Below the pieces are notes generated by a model that was not told where the DNA came from, ran no database searches, and saw nothing but the letters and a program-made list of their open reading frames with translations. The position numbers and the translations under genes are program-made. A stretch of DNA of 64,000 bases, from contig NZ_JAIWJX010000002.1 of assembly GCF_023149135.1 (NCBI RefSeq), positions 2,418,001 to 2,482,000 of the forward strand. Reading direction: 5' to 3'. This DNA comes from Fictibacillus marinisediminis (GTDB lineage Bacteria > Bacillota > Bacilli > Bacillales > Fictibacillaceae). How positions within the stretch are numbered: position 1 is the stretch's first letter; each line of letters opens with the position of its first letter. Positions 1 through 9,585 of the stretch are shown here, piece after piece.

Positions 1-458
1 GCAGCCACCTTTTTCTGAAGCTCCTGAAACAGCTCGTTCAGCTGGATATAAGAATGATAATGATCCGGCTCTGAACAGATCATCTCGAGACGTTCTATAA
101 CATTCACTGGCTTGATATCCAATGATTGAATCTCTTCTTTCCATCCTAAAAGGTTGCCGGCAGGCTGTCCGTTGCACCACATCAAAGCCTGCAGAAAACA
201 GCTCAGCTGGAAAATCATCGGATTTCTCGCTTCTTTTCTGTTTCTCTCTGAAAAGAAAGATCGAATAACTGAGCTTGCCGCTTCCCACTTCATAAACTTT
301 GCTTCTATTCCTTGTTTTTGTTGAGGATGTGGAGAAGATCCCATTCCGTTATAAAAGAGGAGTTCTTCCAGAAAAGGGACGTCAGCATCCCCTTCTTTCA
401 GCTGCTCCTCATTGCCGAAAAAAAGGGGATGCCTCATGGATTCAGGAATTTTAAGCAT
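1..458 (-). CDS. ypoC: YpoC family protein, partial (C-terminus beyond the window)
   Basis: The reading frame is open from an ATG at 458 to the window edge, giving at least 152 residues; the 3' end is missing. The start overlaps the nth stop by 8 bases, as expected for the dnaD-nth-ypoC cluster of Bacillus. An in-frame ATG at 437 is an alternative start, and neither has a strong ribosome binding site. The protein looks soluble and carries no catalytic motif that I recognise. Naming rests mainly on position after nth; the function of the family is unknown to me. Confidence 0.75.
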   Translation of the reverse strand, partial: MLKIPESMRHPLFFGNEEQLKEGDADVPFLEELLFYNGMGSSPHPQQKQGIEAKFMKWEAASSVIRSFFSERNRKEARNPMIFQLSCFLQALMWCNGQPAGNLLGWKEEIQSLDIKPVNVIERLEMICSEPDHYHSYIQLNELFQELQKKVA

Positions 459-1128
459 TGGAGCGCGGCGAGGCTTTCTTTAACTTTACTTTCATGCGTT
501 TTTGGCCTTCGCGGCATAGTTCCAGGAGCGGACATTCGGGGCACTTCGGGTTTTGCGCTTTGCAATGATACCGTCCAAAAAAGATCAGCCTGTGGTGGGT
601 GACACCCCAGTCTTCTTTTGGAACTTTTTTCATCAGCGTCTCTTCCACCTGCAGGACGGAATCCTTCCATTTGCAGATGGCAAGCCGCTTGCTGACCCGC
701 TCAACATGGGTATCGACTGCTATTGCCGGCAAACCGAATGCGACAGATACTACGACGTTCGCTGTCTTCCGCCCAACGCCTGGAAGCTTCGTGAGTTCAT
801 CCCTGTCTTCCGGCACTCTGCCGCCGTATACGCTCAGAAGGAGCTCGCACAGCTTTTGAATATTTTTAGCTTTATTGCGGTAAAGTCCGATGGAGCGGAT
901 ATCATCCTGCAGTTCTTCCAAAGGAACCTGCAGGTAATCTTCGGGTGTTTTATATTTTGCGAACAGGCCCGGTGTAACTTTGTTCACCAGGGCATCGGTA
1001 CATTGTGCAGACAGGAGTACGGCGATGGTCAGTTCAAATGGATTGCTGTGGTTCAGCTCGCAGTGTGCATCCGGGAACATCTTGCCGATCGTGTCTAGGC
1101 AATAGGCGATCTGTGATTTATTAAGCAT
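451..1128 (-). CDS. nth: Endonuclease III (DNA glycosylase/AP lyase)
   Basis: Base-excision repair enzyme that removes oxidised pyrimidines and cleaves abasic sites. The 225-residue length is near the family norm (about 215-220). The helix-hairpin-helix LPGVGRKTANVV, with the catalytic Lys, lies near residue 115, followed by the catalytic Asp in VDTHVERVS. Four cysteines near the C-terminus, in CKAQNPKCPECPLLELC, form the 4Fe-4S loop. The ATG at 1128 follows the ribosome binding site CTGGAGG at the usual distance. It lies 57 bases downstream of dnaD and overlaps ypoC, so it is probably part of a dnaD-nth-ypoC operon. Confidence 0.97.
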   Translation of the reverse strand: MLNKSQIAYCLDTIGKMFPDAHCELNHSNPFELTIAVLLSAQCTDALVNKVTPGLFAKYKTPEDYLQVPLEELQDDIRSIGLYRNKAKNIQKLCELLLSVYGGRVPEDRDELTKLPGVGRKTANVVVSVAFGLPAIAVDTHVERVSKRLAICKWKDSVLQVEETLMKKVPKEDWGVTHHRLIFFGRYHCKAQNPKCPECPLLELCREGQKRMKVKLKKASPRSNA

Positions 1129-1185
1129 CGTAACCTCCAGAATTCTTGTAGAGCAGACATAGAAAAATAGACGAGGGCCACTCGT

Positions 1186-1908
1186 CTACGATTGCTCAAG
1201 CCAGTTATAAACGGGAACCGAGAACTGATTGTGGCTTTCAGATTGCTCTGGCGCCCGCGCTGTTCCGCGGGTTTGCCGCGCTCTGAACTTCTCCCCGTAC
1301 GTTCTGGCCTGTTCGGGTGTCTGTATATTATTTTTCTTCCATTCGAACAGAATGCGATCGATATACCGGAAGTTCAGCTTTCCGCTGATCACCGCTTCTT
1401 TTAGCGCTGAAATGATCAAAGCAGGCGAGTGCCTGTCCTGGTCGATCCATATTTTTAACGTTTCGCATTCCATCGGCGAAAGCGGCCTTCCGAATTCACG
1501 TTCAAAAATGGAGTAGACGTTTTCTTCATCATTTTCTTTTTCCTGCTGATCCTGCTCCGCTTCTTGGTTTGAAAGCAAAGAGAGCAGCTTTTCCCAAAGC
1601 GGGTTCAAAGAATAGGCTTCATAGTACATGCCTTTTTCGCCATCTTCGAAATGGTCGATCTCCAGAAGCCCCTGCTGGATAAAACTTCTGAGCAGCGCCA
1701 TGCATCTTGCAGCTGAGATGCTCATCCGTCCAGACAGTTCTTCCGGTGTCGGAAACGGGTTTCCGGATTCTATAAATGTGTGGACATGAAGAATTAGCAT
1801 GCATTCTTCATCCTGCAGCCCGATGGCCCGGTATTGTTTAAACAATACATGGGGTATAGAAACCGTGCCTTCAGACAGCCATTTAAGAAACAATGCCTTT
1901 TCCATCAT
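1186..1908 (-). CDS. dnaD: DNA replication initiation protein DnaD
   Basis: Primosome component that helps load the replicative helicase with DnaB and DnaI in low-GC Gram-positives. The 240-residue protein has an N-terminal winged-helix region (about residues 1-110) and a C-terminal DnaB2/DnaD domain with the conserved segment around YIDRILFEWKKNNI. The ATG at 1908 follows GGAGG by six bases; a second ATG is adjacent. A possible promoter lies upstream (TTGCAG 1956-1951, TATACT 1931-1926, 19-base spacer), so dnaD may be transcribed apart from asnS, whose terminator is upstream. Confidence 0.95.
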   Translation of the reverse strand: MMEKALFLKWLSEGTVSIPHVLFKQYRAIGLQDEECMLILHVHTFIESGNPFPTPEELSGRMSISAARCMALLRSFIQQGLLEIDHFEDGEKGMYYEAYSLNPLWEKLLSLLSNQEAEQDQQEKENDEENVYSIFEREFGRPLSPMECETLKIWIDQDRHSPALIISALKEAVISGKLNFRYIDRILFEWKKNNIQTPEQARTYGEKFRARQTRGTARAPEQSESHNQFSVPVYNWLEQS

Positions 1909-2020
1909 AACACCCCTCCTTCATCAGTATACCACGAGAAACCCAGCTTCCTGCAATCATGATGAAATCGTGACAGACGAAATGAAGCAAATGGGCATCA
2001 CTTAGATGGCTAAACGGTGA

Positions 2021-2043
2021 AAAACCTCCGAAAAGGAGGTTTT
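2021..2043 (-). terminator. Rho-independent terminator after asnS
   Basis: On the minus strand AAAACCTCC and GGAGGTTTT pair around a TTTTC loop and run into a U-tract. It lies a few bases after the asnS stop and separates asnS from dnaD. Confidence 0.85.
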
Positions 2044-2049
2044 CCATCA

Positions 2050-3342
2050 TCATGGATATAAACGGTTTAACAGTCTTGGGAATGGGATGGTCTCACGTAC
2101 GTGTTCTGCACCTGTGATCCAAGCAACCGTACGCTCCAGCCCCAGGCCAAAACCTGAATGCGGAACGCTGCCGTACTGGCGCAGCTCGAGATACCATCTG
2201 TAGGCATCGTCTGTCAGACCGTGTTCTTCATAGCGTGCTTTCATGAGCTCCAGATCATCTATACGCTGGCTTCCGCCAATGATCTCTCCGTATCCTTCCG
2301 GAGCGATCAGATCCGCACAGAGAACAACGTCATCACGTTCTGGATGAGGCTTCATGTAGAACGCTTTAATCTCTTTTGGATAGTTCGTGATAAAGACAGG
2401 CTTGTCAAAGCTCTCAGCGATGGCTGTCTCATGTGGGGCACCAAAATCGTCTCCCCAATCAATGTCATCGAACCCCTTGTCTTTAAGCAGTGTAATCGCA
2501 TCATCGTAGGAAATGCGAGGGAACGGAGCTTTCACGTTTTCTAGTTTGGAAAGATCGCGGCCAAGTATCGTCAGTTCAAGCTTGCAGCGCTCAAGGACTG
2601 ATTGAACCACATGGCTGACAAACTGCTCTTGAATCTCGAGAGATTCTTCATGCTCAACAAACGCCATCTCAGGCTCGATCATCCAGAATTCGATCAGGTG
2701 GCGGCGAGTTTTTGATTTTTCAGCACGGAACGTCGGGCCAAAGGAGAATACTTTCCCGAGTGCCATCGCTGCTGCTTCCATATAGAGCTGCCCGCTCTGA
2801 GAAAGGTAGGCATCCTCATCAAAATATTTTGTGTGAAACAATGTGGTCGTTCCTTCTGCCGAGCTTCCTGTAAGAATCGGCGGATCCACTTTTATGAACT
2901 CGTTCTTATGGAAGAATTCATACATGGAATGGATGATTTCGTTCCTTACTTTCATAATCGCGTGCTGGCGTTTGGAACGAAGCCAAAGGTGTCGATGGTC
3001 CATCAAGAACTCTGTTCCATGTTCTTTCGGTGTGATCGGATAATCGACCGCTTCATGGATCACTTTCACATCTGTAACCACCAGCTCAACACCCGTCTGG
3101 GAACGGTCGTCCTGCTGAACTTTTCCAGTTACATAAAGGCTTGTTTCCTGAGTAAGGCTCTTTGCAGTCGTCCAGATATCTTCAGCAACTTCAGCTTTAA
3201 CAACGACTCCCTGGACGAAGCCTGTCCCGTCGCGCAGCTGCAAGAACGCAATCTTACCGCTGGAACGCTTATTGCTCAGCCAAGCACCGATGGTAACGGT
3301 TTGATCGATATGGCTTTTTAATTGGGATATAGTAGTTTTCAC
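2050..3342 (-). CDS. asnS: Asparaginyl-tRNA synthetase
   Basis: Class IIb aminoacyl-tRNA synthetase that charges tRNA(Asn). Residues about 1-100 form the OB-fold anticodon-binding domain. The catalytic domain shows motif 2 ([21 protein letters not shown]) and motif 3 ([15 protein letters not shown]). Its 430 residues are the family norm. The start is GTG at 3342, placed seven bases after GGAGG. It follows aspB by about 77 bases, a gap that holds a perfect 12-bp inverted repeat. No T-box consensus is visible upstream. Confidence 0.97.
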   Translation of the reverse strand: MKTTISQLKSHIDQTVTIGAWLSNKRSSGKIAFLQLRDGTGFVQGVVVKAEVAEDIWTTAKSLTQETSLYVTGKVQQDDRSQTGVELVVTDVKVIHEAVDYPITPKEHGTEFLMDHRHLWLRSKRQHAIMKVRNEIIHSMYEFFHKNEFIKVDPPILTGSSAEGTTTLFHTKYFDEDAYLSQSGQLYMEAAAMALGKVFSFGPTFRAEKSKTRRHLIEFWMIEPEMAFVEHEESLEIQEQFVSHVVQSVLERCKLELTILGRDLSKLENVKAPFPRISYDDAITLLKDKGFDDIDWGDDFGAPHETAIAESFDKPVFITNYPKEIKAFYMKPHPERDDVVLCADLIAPEGYGEIIGGSQRIDDLELMKARYEEHGLTDDAYRWYLELRQYGSVPHSGFGLGLERTVAWITGAEHVRETIPFPRLLNRLYP

Positions 3343-3367
3343 GTGACACCCTCCAAAATATTCTATG

Positions 3368-3396
3368 TATAAGTGATTATCGTCTAATCACTTATA
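3368..3396. repeat. Perfect 12-bp inverted repeat between aspB and asnS
   Basis: TATAAGTGATTA and TAATCACTTATA flank a 5-base loop. The transcript would form a hairpin about 25 bases upstream of the asnS ribosome binding site. It has no U-tract, so it is not a standard terminator. It could be a protein-binding operator, an mRNA processing site or a stabilising hairpin. Confidence 0.8.
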
Positions 3397-3419
3397 TAAA
3401 TCAAATAAGCCTGTATAGA

Positions 3420-4604
3420 TTATTTGCTGTTGTTCTTCATGAAACGTTCAATGCGCTCCAGTGCCTCTTCAAATTTCTCTTGAGAAGTGGCATAGGACAG
3501 CCTGACGTTATCCGGTGAGCCGAATCCTGATCCCGGCACGAGAGCAACCTTTTCTTCCTCAAGCAAGGCAGACACCCATTCGTCTACTGTTTCAAAACCG
3601 GTCAGCTTGACCGCTTCTTTTACATTAGGAAACAAGTAAAAGGCTCCCTTTGGTTTAACGCATGTAAAACCGGGAATCTTGATCAATTTTTCATAGACGG
3701 TATCCAGCCTGGATTCAAAAGCTTTTCTCATCTCTTCAACCGGCTCCTGGGTTCCTTCATATGCTGCAATCGCCGCATATTGGGAGATGGTCGTCGGATT
3801 GGACGTACTGTGGCTGTCCAGATTCGTCATCGCCTTAATGATCGCACTGTTTCCAGCTGCATAGCCGATCCTCCAGCCTGTCATGGAATGAGACTTGGAG
3901 ACGCCATTGATGATGATGGTCTGTCCCTTCAGTTCAGGTGAGAGCTGGGCAATGGAGGTATGTGATGCCCCGCCATAGATCAGCTTTTCATAGATCTCAT
4001 CAGAAACGATCAGGATGTTATGCTTCAAGCAAACCTCTCCCAGCTGCTTCAGTTCGTCTTCTGAATAAAGAGATCCGGTTGGGTTGCTTGGAGAGTTGAT
4101 GATGATCGCCTTTGTTTTATTGTTCACTGCCTGTTCGAGCTGTGAAGGAGTGATCTTAAAGGCGTTCTCTTCTTTGCCTTCTACATAGACCGGAACACCT
4201 CCGGCAAGCTTCACTTGTTCAGGATAGCTGACCCAATATGGAGTAGGAATGATCACCTCATCGCCGTCATTAAGCAGGACCTGAAAGAGCGTATACAATG
4301 ATTGCTTTGCCCCTGTGCCTACAACAATTTCAGCCGGTGAATAGTCCAGGTTCTGATCTTCTTTAAACTTTTGCGAAATAGCATGTTTCAATGAAAGCAG
4401 GCCGCCCGAAGCCGTATATTTTGTATGGCCTTCCTTCATCGCGCGGTAAGCGGCTTCGATGATATGGTCCGGAGTGTTGAAATCGGGTTCTCCTGCTCCA
4501 AGACCGATTACATTGTGCCCTTCAGCCTTCAGGGCGTTAGCCTTTGCTGTTATTGCCAATGTAGTTGATGGTGTCAGTGCTTTAACTCGGTTTGCCAGTT
4601 CCAT
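3420..4604 (-). CDS. aspB: Aspartate aminotransferase (PLP-dependent, class I)
   Basis: Transaminates aspartate and 2-oxoglutarate. The 394 residues match Bacillus AspB (393). The PLP lysine is in SKSHSMTGWRIGYAAG, the cofactor Asp in VSDEIYE, and the substrate-carboxylate Arg in NVRLSYA. I chose the ATG at 4604 because GAGGG lies nine bases before it; the in-frame ATG at 4613 directly abuts that site. The gene follows ypmB by 18 bases and precedes asnS, grouping aspartate/asparagine functions in one unit. Confidence 0.94.
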   Translation of the reverse strand: MELANRVKALTPSTTLAITAKANALKAEGHNVIGLGAGEPDFNTPDHIIEAAYRAMKEGHTKYTASGGLLSLKHAISQKFKEDQNLDYSPAEIVVGTGAKQSLYTLFQVLLNDGDEVIIPTPYWVSYPEQVKLAGGVPVYVEGKEENAFKITPSQLEQAVNNKTKAIIINSPSNPTGSLYSEDELKQLGEVCLKHNILIVSDEIYEKLIYGGASHTSIAQLSPELKGQTIIINGVSKSHSMTGWRIGYAAGNSAIIKAMTNLDSHSTSNPTTISQYAAIAAYEGTQEPVEEMRKAFESRLDTVYEKLIKIPGFTCVKPKGAFYLFPNVKEAVKLTGFETVDEWVSALLEEEKVALVPGSGFGSPDNVRLSYATSQEKFEEALERIERFMKNNSK

Positions 4605-4622
4605 TTCTTTCATCCCTCGCTT

Positions 4623-5105
4623 TTAGATTTCATGTTTCATACTGTATTTTTTATAGCGCTCACCGTTCTCAAAATAGCCGTAATAAAACGTATATCTTCC
4701 TTTTTCATCCAGATAGACAGCTTCCCACAGCACTTGATCATGCTCCATCCCAAGACGGAGATTGACCCATTCTTTCGGGTTCAAATTCCTGTCGACATAG
4801 GCCTTCATCTGAGTCTTGGTCAGTCCGTCGCTCTGTTTAACAAGCTTTGTTTTATTCTTTGGGCCAACGAGAACATAGACTTCTCCGTTCTTTCCGGATG
4901 TTCCTTGTACGGTCTCATACGCCTGGGTTCCGTGATAATATTCCACACTGTCGATACGGGACAGCCCATACTGGTCCTTGGCGATTTCCTCCGCTTTGCT
5001 TTGGCCAGCTTCCTGGCCCGACAGGATTTGCCGATACATTGAGATTCCCTGCCAAAGAATGATCCCTGCACAGGCAATCCCCAAAATAACCCACCATTTT
5101 TTCAT
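4623..5105 (-). CDS. ypmB: YpmB-like membrane-anchored protein (DUF5590)
   Basis: A 160-residue protein with one N-terminal membrane segment (WWVILGIACAGIILW) after two lysines, which predicts an extracytoplasmic domain. That domain looks like two PepSY-like units: the first near EEIAKDQYG, the second around VYLDEKGRYTFYYGYF. The start at 5105 follows AGGCGG. It lies 12 bases after ypmA and 18 before aspB, the same order as in B. subtilis. No biochemical role is known to me. Confidence 0.88.
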   Translation of the reverse strand: MKKWWVILGIACAGIILWQGISMYRQILSGQEAGQSKAEEIAKDQYGLSRIDSVEYYHGTQAYETVQGTSGKNGEVYVLVGPKNKTKLVKQSDGLTKTQMKAYVDRNLNPKEWVNLRLGMEHDQVLWEAVYLDEKGRYTFYYGYFENGERYKKYSMKHEI

Positions 5106-5117
5106 TTTCGGCCGCCT

Positions 5118-5288
5118 CTATGTCTTATAGATGGTAAATATCATTGTATTTTCGTCGTGGTCATCAAGTGCCAGGCCAAACATCACATCTTTTGTTTTCA
5201 GCGTTTTGTTCAGCTCAGTCACAACTTTATACAAATCCGGCGATTTTTTTACTTTTACCGTGGAAAGAACTTCAATCTTGCTTTCCAA
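5118..5288 (-). CDS. ypmA: YpmA-like small conserved protein (DUF4264)
   Basis: This small gene encodes 56 residues from a TTG start at 5288, placed seven bases after a strong AGGAGG. The frame has no in-frame ATG near the start, so the alternative start codon is the best choice. The product is basic in its N-terminal half and ends in IFTIYKT. It sits between dinG and ypmB exactly as in Bacillus. Its function is unknown. Confidence 0.88.
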   Translation of the reverse strand: MESKIEVLSTVKVKKSPDLYKVVTELNKTLKTKDVMFGLALDDHDENTMIFTIYKT

Positions 5289-5437
5289 AGTATTACCTCC
5301 TTACAGCTGCCATAATTACAGGCGAAAACGGGACTCACCAGGAAATCGGTGCTGTGCTGCCGTTCCCGCTTTATTCGTCTCGTTTCCTACTATATCAAAC
5401 TTCAGCCCATTTTGGGACAGGCTTCTGCTATCATTTT

Positions 5438-8248
5438 TCATGATTCGCTCAGCCAGCCTTCAAGATCGATCAAAAGATCGTGCATCATTCCTTTTTGCAC
5501 TGGCACTGGAGGGAGAGACGTAATAAACGACTTGCCGTAGCGCGTTTCGGTGATCCTCCTGTCAAAAACAAACACGACACCGGTATCCCGCTGTGTACGG
5601 ACAAGCCGGCCAAATCCTTGTTTAAAGCGGATGATTGCCTGAGGAAGGGAAAGCTCCATAAAGGGATTTCCGCCCTCGCTTTTCAGTTTCTCCGCTCTCG
5701 CCGCGGTTACCGGATTATCCGGTGGAGTAAAAGGAAGCCGAATGATTACGAGGCAGGAAAGATCATCTCCCGGGATATCGATCCCCTCCCAAAAACTGCT
5801 CGTACCGAAAAGGATGGACTGTTCGAACTTCTTAAAGTTCTTTGTCAGGCGTGCACGGCTGCCACTGTCAATTCCCTGACCGAACAGAACAAAGTCATCT
5901 TGCGCGGTGATTCCTTTAAAGACGCTGTACGTTTCCCGGAGCATATCGTTGGACGTAAACAAAACGAGCATCCGTCCTTTTGTGACTTTTGCGATATTGT
6001 GAAGCTGGCGGGCGATCACAGCGACGAATGTCTCCTGATCCACTTCATTGATCAGAGGGACATCTGTCGGCACCATAAATTTCACCTGCTGGTCATAAGA
6101 AAAAGGAGAAGGAAGATTCGCAGTCATCGGACCGAAATCATCAAGTCCGAGTCTTGACGTCATATATTGAAACGAATTTCTAACAGACAAAGTCGCTGAA
6201 GTCATGATGACACTATTTTTCTTGGCGAAGAATTCATCGGCCAGCAGCTCACTGATCACAATGGGTTTGCTGTATAGATAGACCGCATTCTTTGCGCCCT
6301 TCGCTTCGACCTCAAACCAGAAAACCTCGTTTTCATTGACTTCTTTTAGCAGATGACGAAGCTTTTCTTTCTCTTCCTCAAGCTGGTTTCTCAATCCGTC
6401 GAAATCAGCCAGCAGACCTTTTTGCGCAAAATTCAGATGTTCTTCCTTTTCATCTGCAAGCTTGTTCACTTTTTTTAGCGATTTCCCAAGGTCACCCAAG
6501 CCGAATAACACACGCTCGACCATCTCAAGGATCGCCTGCCACATTGCGCTCTTTGTGTCGCGTCCGCCGTAACGGTAGCTCACACGGCCAAAGTCATTCA
6601 TGCTGCTCTTCTTGGCTTCCAGCACGTAAGAACGGATGGAGCGGAACAACTCGTCTATCTCCATCTTTGCTTCAGGCAGCTCCTTCGCGATCTGTTCCAG
6701 CACGGGCTCAAGCCCCGGCAGTTCAACAGTTTCTATCAGCTGATAAAGCTTTTTCACCAGTCCGCTGTCATCGTCGTGTCCAATACGTTCAAGCAGTCTC
6801 GTAAATACGAAGTAATCGGTCTGAATGCCGAAATGGTCGCTGACCACTTCTTCTACATGATGAGCCTCATCAATGATGACTTCTTTGTAGGAGGGCAAGA
6901 GCTGCGCATCGGATTTTACATCGCTGAAGAGCAGCGCATGATTGGTGATCACAAGATCGGATGCCAGTGCAGCTCTTCTTTTTCTATGATAGAAACATCT
7001 GGAATACCAGGGGCAGCGGTGGTTCAGGCAAGAGGCAGAATCGCTTTTCACCTGATGCCAAAAAAGCTTGCCTCCTGATGCGAGGTTCAGTTCTTCAACA
7101 TCTCCTTGATCTGTCTCCGTCAGCCAAACGAGCAATTGTGCTTTCGTAAGGTTCGTATCATAATTATCTTCTGAATGATCATCCAGCGACTGTTCAAACT
7201 TTCGTAAACAAAGATAATTATTGCGCCCTTTTAGGACGGTAGCATGGAATGGAAAAGACAGGATATTTTTCAAAATGGGAATGTCCCGTTCCAGAAGCTG
7301 CTGCTGAAGCTGGATCGTATGTGTACTCACAACGATCGGCCGGTCTTCCCGTTTTCCATAAAGGATCGAAGGGATCAGATAGCCCATTGACTTTCCTACT
7401 CCCGTTCCAGCCTCGATCATCGCATGCTGATGATCCTCCATCGCATCGTACACCATTTCCATCATCTTCTGCTGGCTCTCACGTACTTCATAATGTTCCA
7501 TTTCCTGTGACAGATCTTCCAATAGTGCGGACGGGTCCATCTTGATCTGCAGCGCATTCTCCTCTTTCTCGATTGGAGAAAATGACTTCAATACTAGCTG
7601 CCTGAAATAGTCCATTCCATGATCATCTTCTATTTTGGAAGATTTCAGGATGATCAGGTCCCCTATGATCTCCTCCAGGCTGCTCTGCATCTTTTTAAGA
7701 AACGGATCCATCCGCTGCAGTGTGAGCAGAGGAAGCCTGGACAGTTTATGCAGCAGTTCGATCAGCAGGTAAGCCGTCACTTCAGCATCGCTGTCCGCTT
7801 GATGGGGATTCTCATGAACAATGCCAAGATAATCTGCCAGCTGGCCGAGCTGATATCCATCAGCCTGCAGGAGCAGAATCCGCGAAAGTTCAACCGTATC
7901 CAGAAGGGGGCCGGTAAATCGCTGATATCCGCTGTTTTCAAACTCTTCCTGCAGAAAGTTCAGATCAAATAGGACGTTGTGGGCAACAAAGTATGACCCT
8001 TCAAGCATCTGCAGAATAACGGGAGCCACCTCTTCAAACAGTGGAGCATCCGCGACCATTTCATCGTTGATGCCGGTCAGCTGTTCAATAAACGGCGGAA
8101 TGGGTATCTCCGGGTTAACAAAGGAAGAAAACCGTTCAACAATTATGTTATTTTCAACAACAACGGCACCGATCTGAATGACACGGTCTCCGCGGGCAGG
8201 AGCGTTTCCTGTAGTTTCTACATCTATGACAACATAACGGTTGTTCAT
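5438..8248 (-). CDS. dinG: ATP-dependent helicase DinG with N-terminal exonuclease domain
   Basis: A 936-residue fusion typical of Firmicutes. The N-terminal DEDDh 3'-5' exonuclease domain (VIDVETTG near residue 7, AHNVLFDL near 95) is followed by an XPD-like helicase with Walker A EAGTGVGKS (about residue 281), DEAH in IIDEAHHVEE and motif VI QGFGRLVR. Cysteines in CLNHRCPWYSRC lie where the iron-sulfur cluster occurs in other DinG proteins, but I cannot say whether a cluster forms. The ATG at 8248 follows GAGGTG; a GTG at 8257 is the alternative. It lies between panD and ypmA. Confidence 0.94.
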   Translation of the reverse strand: MNNRYVVIDVETTGNAPARGDRVIQIGAVVVENNIIVERFSSFVNPEIPIPPFIEQLTGINDEMVADAPLFEEVAPVILQMLEGSYFVAHNVLFDLNFLQEEFENSGYQRFTGPLLDTVELSRILLLQADGYQLGQLADYLGIVHENPHQADSDAEVTAYLLIELLHKLSRLPLLTLQRMDPFLKKMQSSLEEIIGDLIILKSSKIEDDHGMDYFRQLVLKSFSPIEKEENALQIKMDPSALLEDLSQEMEHYEVRESQQKMMEMVYDAMEDHQHAMIEAGTGVGKSMGYLIPSILYGKREDRPIVVSTHTIQLQQQLLERDIPILKNILSFPFHATVLKGRNNYLCLRKFEQSLDDHSEDNYDTNLTKAQLLVWLTETDQGDVEELNLASGGKLFWHQVKSDSASCLNHRCPWYSRCFYHRKRRAALASDLVITNHALLFSDVKSDAQLLPSYKEVIIDEAHHVEEVVSDHFGIQTDYFVFTRLLERIGHDDDSGLVKKLYQLIETVELPGLEPVLEQIAKELPEAKMEIDELFRSIRSYVLEAKKSSMNDFGRVSYRYGGRDTKSAMWQAILEMVERVLFGLGDLGKSLKKVNKLADEKEEHLNFAQKGLLADFDGLRNQLEEEKEKLRHLLKEVNENEVFWFEVEAKGAKNAVYLYSKPIVISELLADEFFAKKNSVIMTSATLSVRNSFQYMTSRLGLDDFGPMTANLPSPFSYDQQVKFMVPTDVPLINEVDQETFVAVIARQLHNIAKVTKGRMLVLFTSNDMLRETYSVFKGITAQDDFVLFGQGIDSGSRARLTKNFKKFEQSILFGTSSFWEGIDIPGDDLSCLVIIRLPFTPPDNPVTAARAEKLKSEGGNPFMELSLPQAIIRFKQGFGRLVRTQRDTGVVFVFDRRITETRYGKSFITSLPPVPVQKGMMHDLLIDLEGWLSES

Positions 8249-8316
8249 CCTTTTCACCTCGGGTCAAGCGGCTCGGTATTCAATAAATAAATCCAAGTCC
8301 TTTATGTAAATAGAAA

Positions 8317-8336
8317 AACCCCTTTATCAAGGGGTT
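8317..8336 (-). terminator. Terminator after panD
   Basis: On the minus strand AACCCCTT and AAGGGGTT pair and run into TTTTTC. The 5' arm includes the panD stop codon. It separates panBCD from dinG. Confidence 0.85.
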
Positions 8337-8718
8337 AAAGAATCGTTGAAGCCGGTTCATAACCTAGTATTTCAGTAATTGAGTTATTTTCATCCATGAT
8401 CGCCACTCTCGGCTGGTGGAACGGAACTTCCTCTTCTGCCATCATGGCGTAGGAAATCACGATGATAACGTCTCCTTCCTGAACGAGCCGGGCAGCAGCA
8501 CCGTTCAGGCACATCACACCTGTGCCGCGTGGCCCCGGGATGATATACGTCTCAAATCTGGCTCCGTTGTTGTTGTTGACGATCTGCACCTTCTCGTTGG
8601 GCACCATGTCAACCGCATCCAGGATATCCTCATCTATCGTTATGCTTCCCACGTAATTTAAGTTAGATTCTGTTACGCGGGCGCGGTGTATTTTGCCTTT
8701 CATCATTGTTCTGAACAT
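8335..8718 (-). CDS. panD: Aspartate 1-decarboxylase
   Basis: Makes beta-alanine from aspartate for pantothenate. The 127-residue proenzyme cleaves itself before Ser25 in YVGSITID to give the pyruvoyl cofactor, and that Gly-Ser pair is present. [11 protein letters not shown] and [10 protein letters not shown] are family hallmarks. The ATG at 8718 follows AGGTGA and lies five bases after the panC stop, so translation is probably coupled. It is the last gene of panBCD. Confidence 0.96.
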   Translation of the reverse strand: MFRTMMKGKIHRARVTESNLNYVGSITIDEDILDAVDMVPNEKVQIVNNNNGARFETYIIPGPRGTGVMCLNGAAARLVQEGDVIIVISYAMMAEEEVPFHQPRVAIMDENNSITEILGYEPASTIL

Positions 8719-8723
8719 ATGAA

Positions 8724-9584
8724 TCACCTATGGTTCCTTCCATCAGGAATAATGGTTATATTATCAATCAGTCTCGCATTCTTAAACTGGACGGCGAGCG
8801 CGATGATCTTTTTCTGGTCTGCTGCTGAAGCTTCTTCAAGTTCCGGATAGGACAATATCTCAAAATAGTCCACTTTTCCGCTTGTATGCTCCTCTAAATA
8901 CTCTATCATTTTTTCCTTGATGTGTATAACATTTTTCCCTTCCAAGAGAAGATCTGCTGCCTCCTGGAGCGACCGGTATAAGACAGGCGCCTCCTGCCTC
9001 TCCTGAGGTGAAAGATAAACATTCCTCGAACTTTTTGCGAGCCCGTCTTCTTCTCGGACGGTCGGACAAGGGACGAGTTCGACCGGAAAGTTCAAGTCTG
9101 AGATCAACCCTTCCACGACCGCCACCTGCTGTGCATCTTTCATCCCGAAATAAACCCTGTCAGGTGAGATGATATGAAACAGCTTGGTCAAAACGGTGGC
9201 CACGCCATCAAAATGGCCTTCCCTCGTTCTTCCGCAAAGAGCATCCACCCTCTTGTTTACCCTCATGGTGACTGAAGGCTCGGAAGGATACATCTCCTGT
9301 ACCTCCGGATAAAACAAAGCGTCCACACCATGGTTCAGGGCCACCCGTTCGTCTCGTTCAAAATCCCTCGGATAACGGTCAAAATCTTCGTTTGGGCCAA
9401 ACTGGAGCGGATTGACAAAAATACTCAGTACGGTAAGAGCATTCTCTTTTCCCGCGCGTTCCAAAAGTGAGGCGTGCCCCTCGTGGAGATAGCCCATCGT
9501 CGGTACGAACCCGATTGTCCTGCCCCCGGTCTTTGCTTCGGCACTGAAAGCCTTCATTTCGCTGATACTTGTGATGATTTTCAC
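8724..9584 (-). CDS. panC: Pantothenate synthetase (pantoate-beta-alanine ligase)
   Basis: ATP-dependent condensation of pantoate and beta-alanine. The nucleotidyltransferase signature [11 protein letters not shown] appears near residue 30 and the KSSRN loop (KMSKS-like) near 180. GTG at 9584 is the start because GGAGG precedes it by eight bases; the frame stays open further upstream into panB but without such a site. The product has 286 residues. The gene starts one base after the panB stop and ends just before panD. Confidence 0.96.
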   Translation of the reverse strand: MKIITSISEMKAFSAEAKTGGRTIGFVPTMGYLHEGHASLLERAGKENALTVLSIFVNPLQFGPNEDFDRYPRDFERDERVALNHGVDALFYPEVQEMYPSEPSVTMRVNKRVDALCGRTREGHFDGVATVLTKLFHIISPDRVYFGMKDAQQVAVVEGLISDLNFPVELVPCPTVREEDGLAKSSRNVYLSPQERQEAPVLYRSLQEAADLLLEGKNVIHIKEKMIEYLEEHTSGKVDYFEILSYPELEEASAADQKKIIALAVQFKNARLIDNITIIPDGRNHR

Positions 9585-9585
9585 T

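Noticed and set aside
312..602. Plus-strand ORF across the ypoC-nth junction
   Set aside because: It is antisense to two conserved genes and has no ribosome binding site.
3343..3419. T-box riboswitch for asnS
   Set aside because: The gap is too short, and neither the T-box sequence nor a terminator/antiterminator pair is present; only the palindrome is seen.
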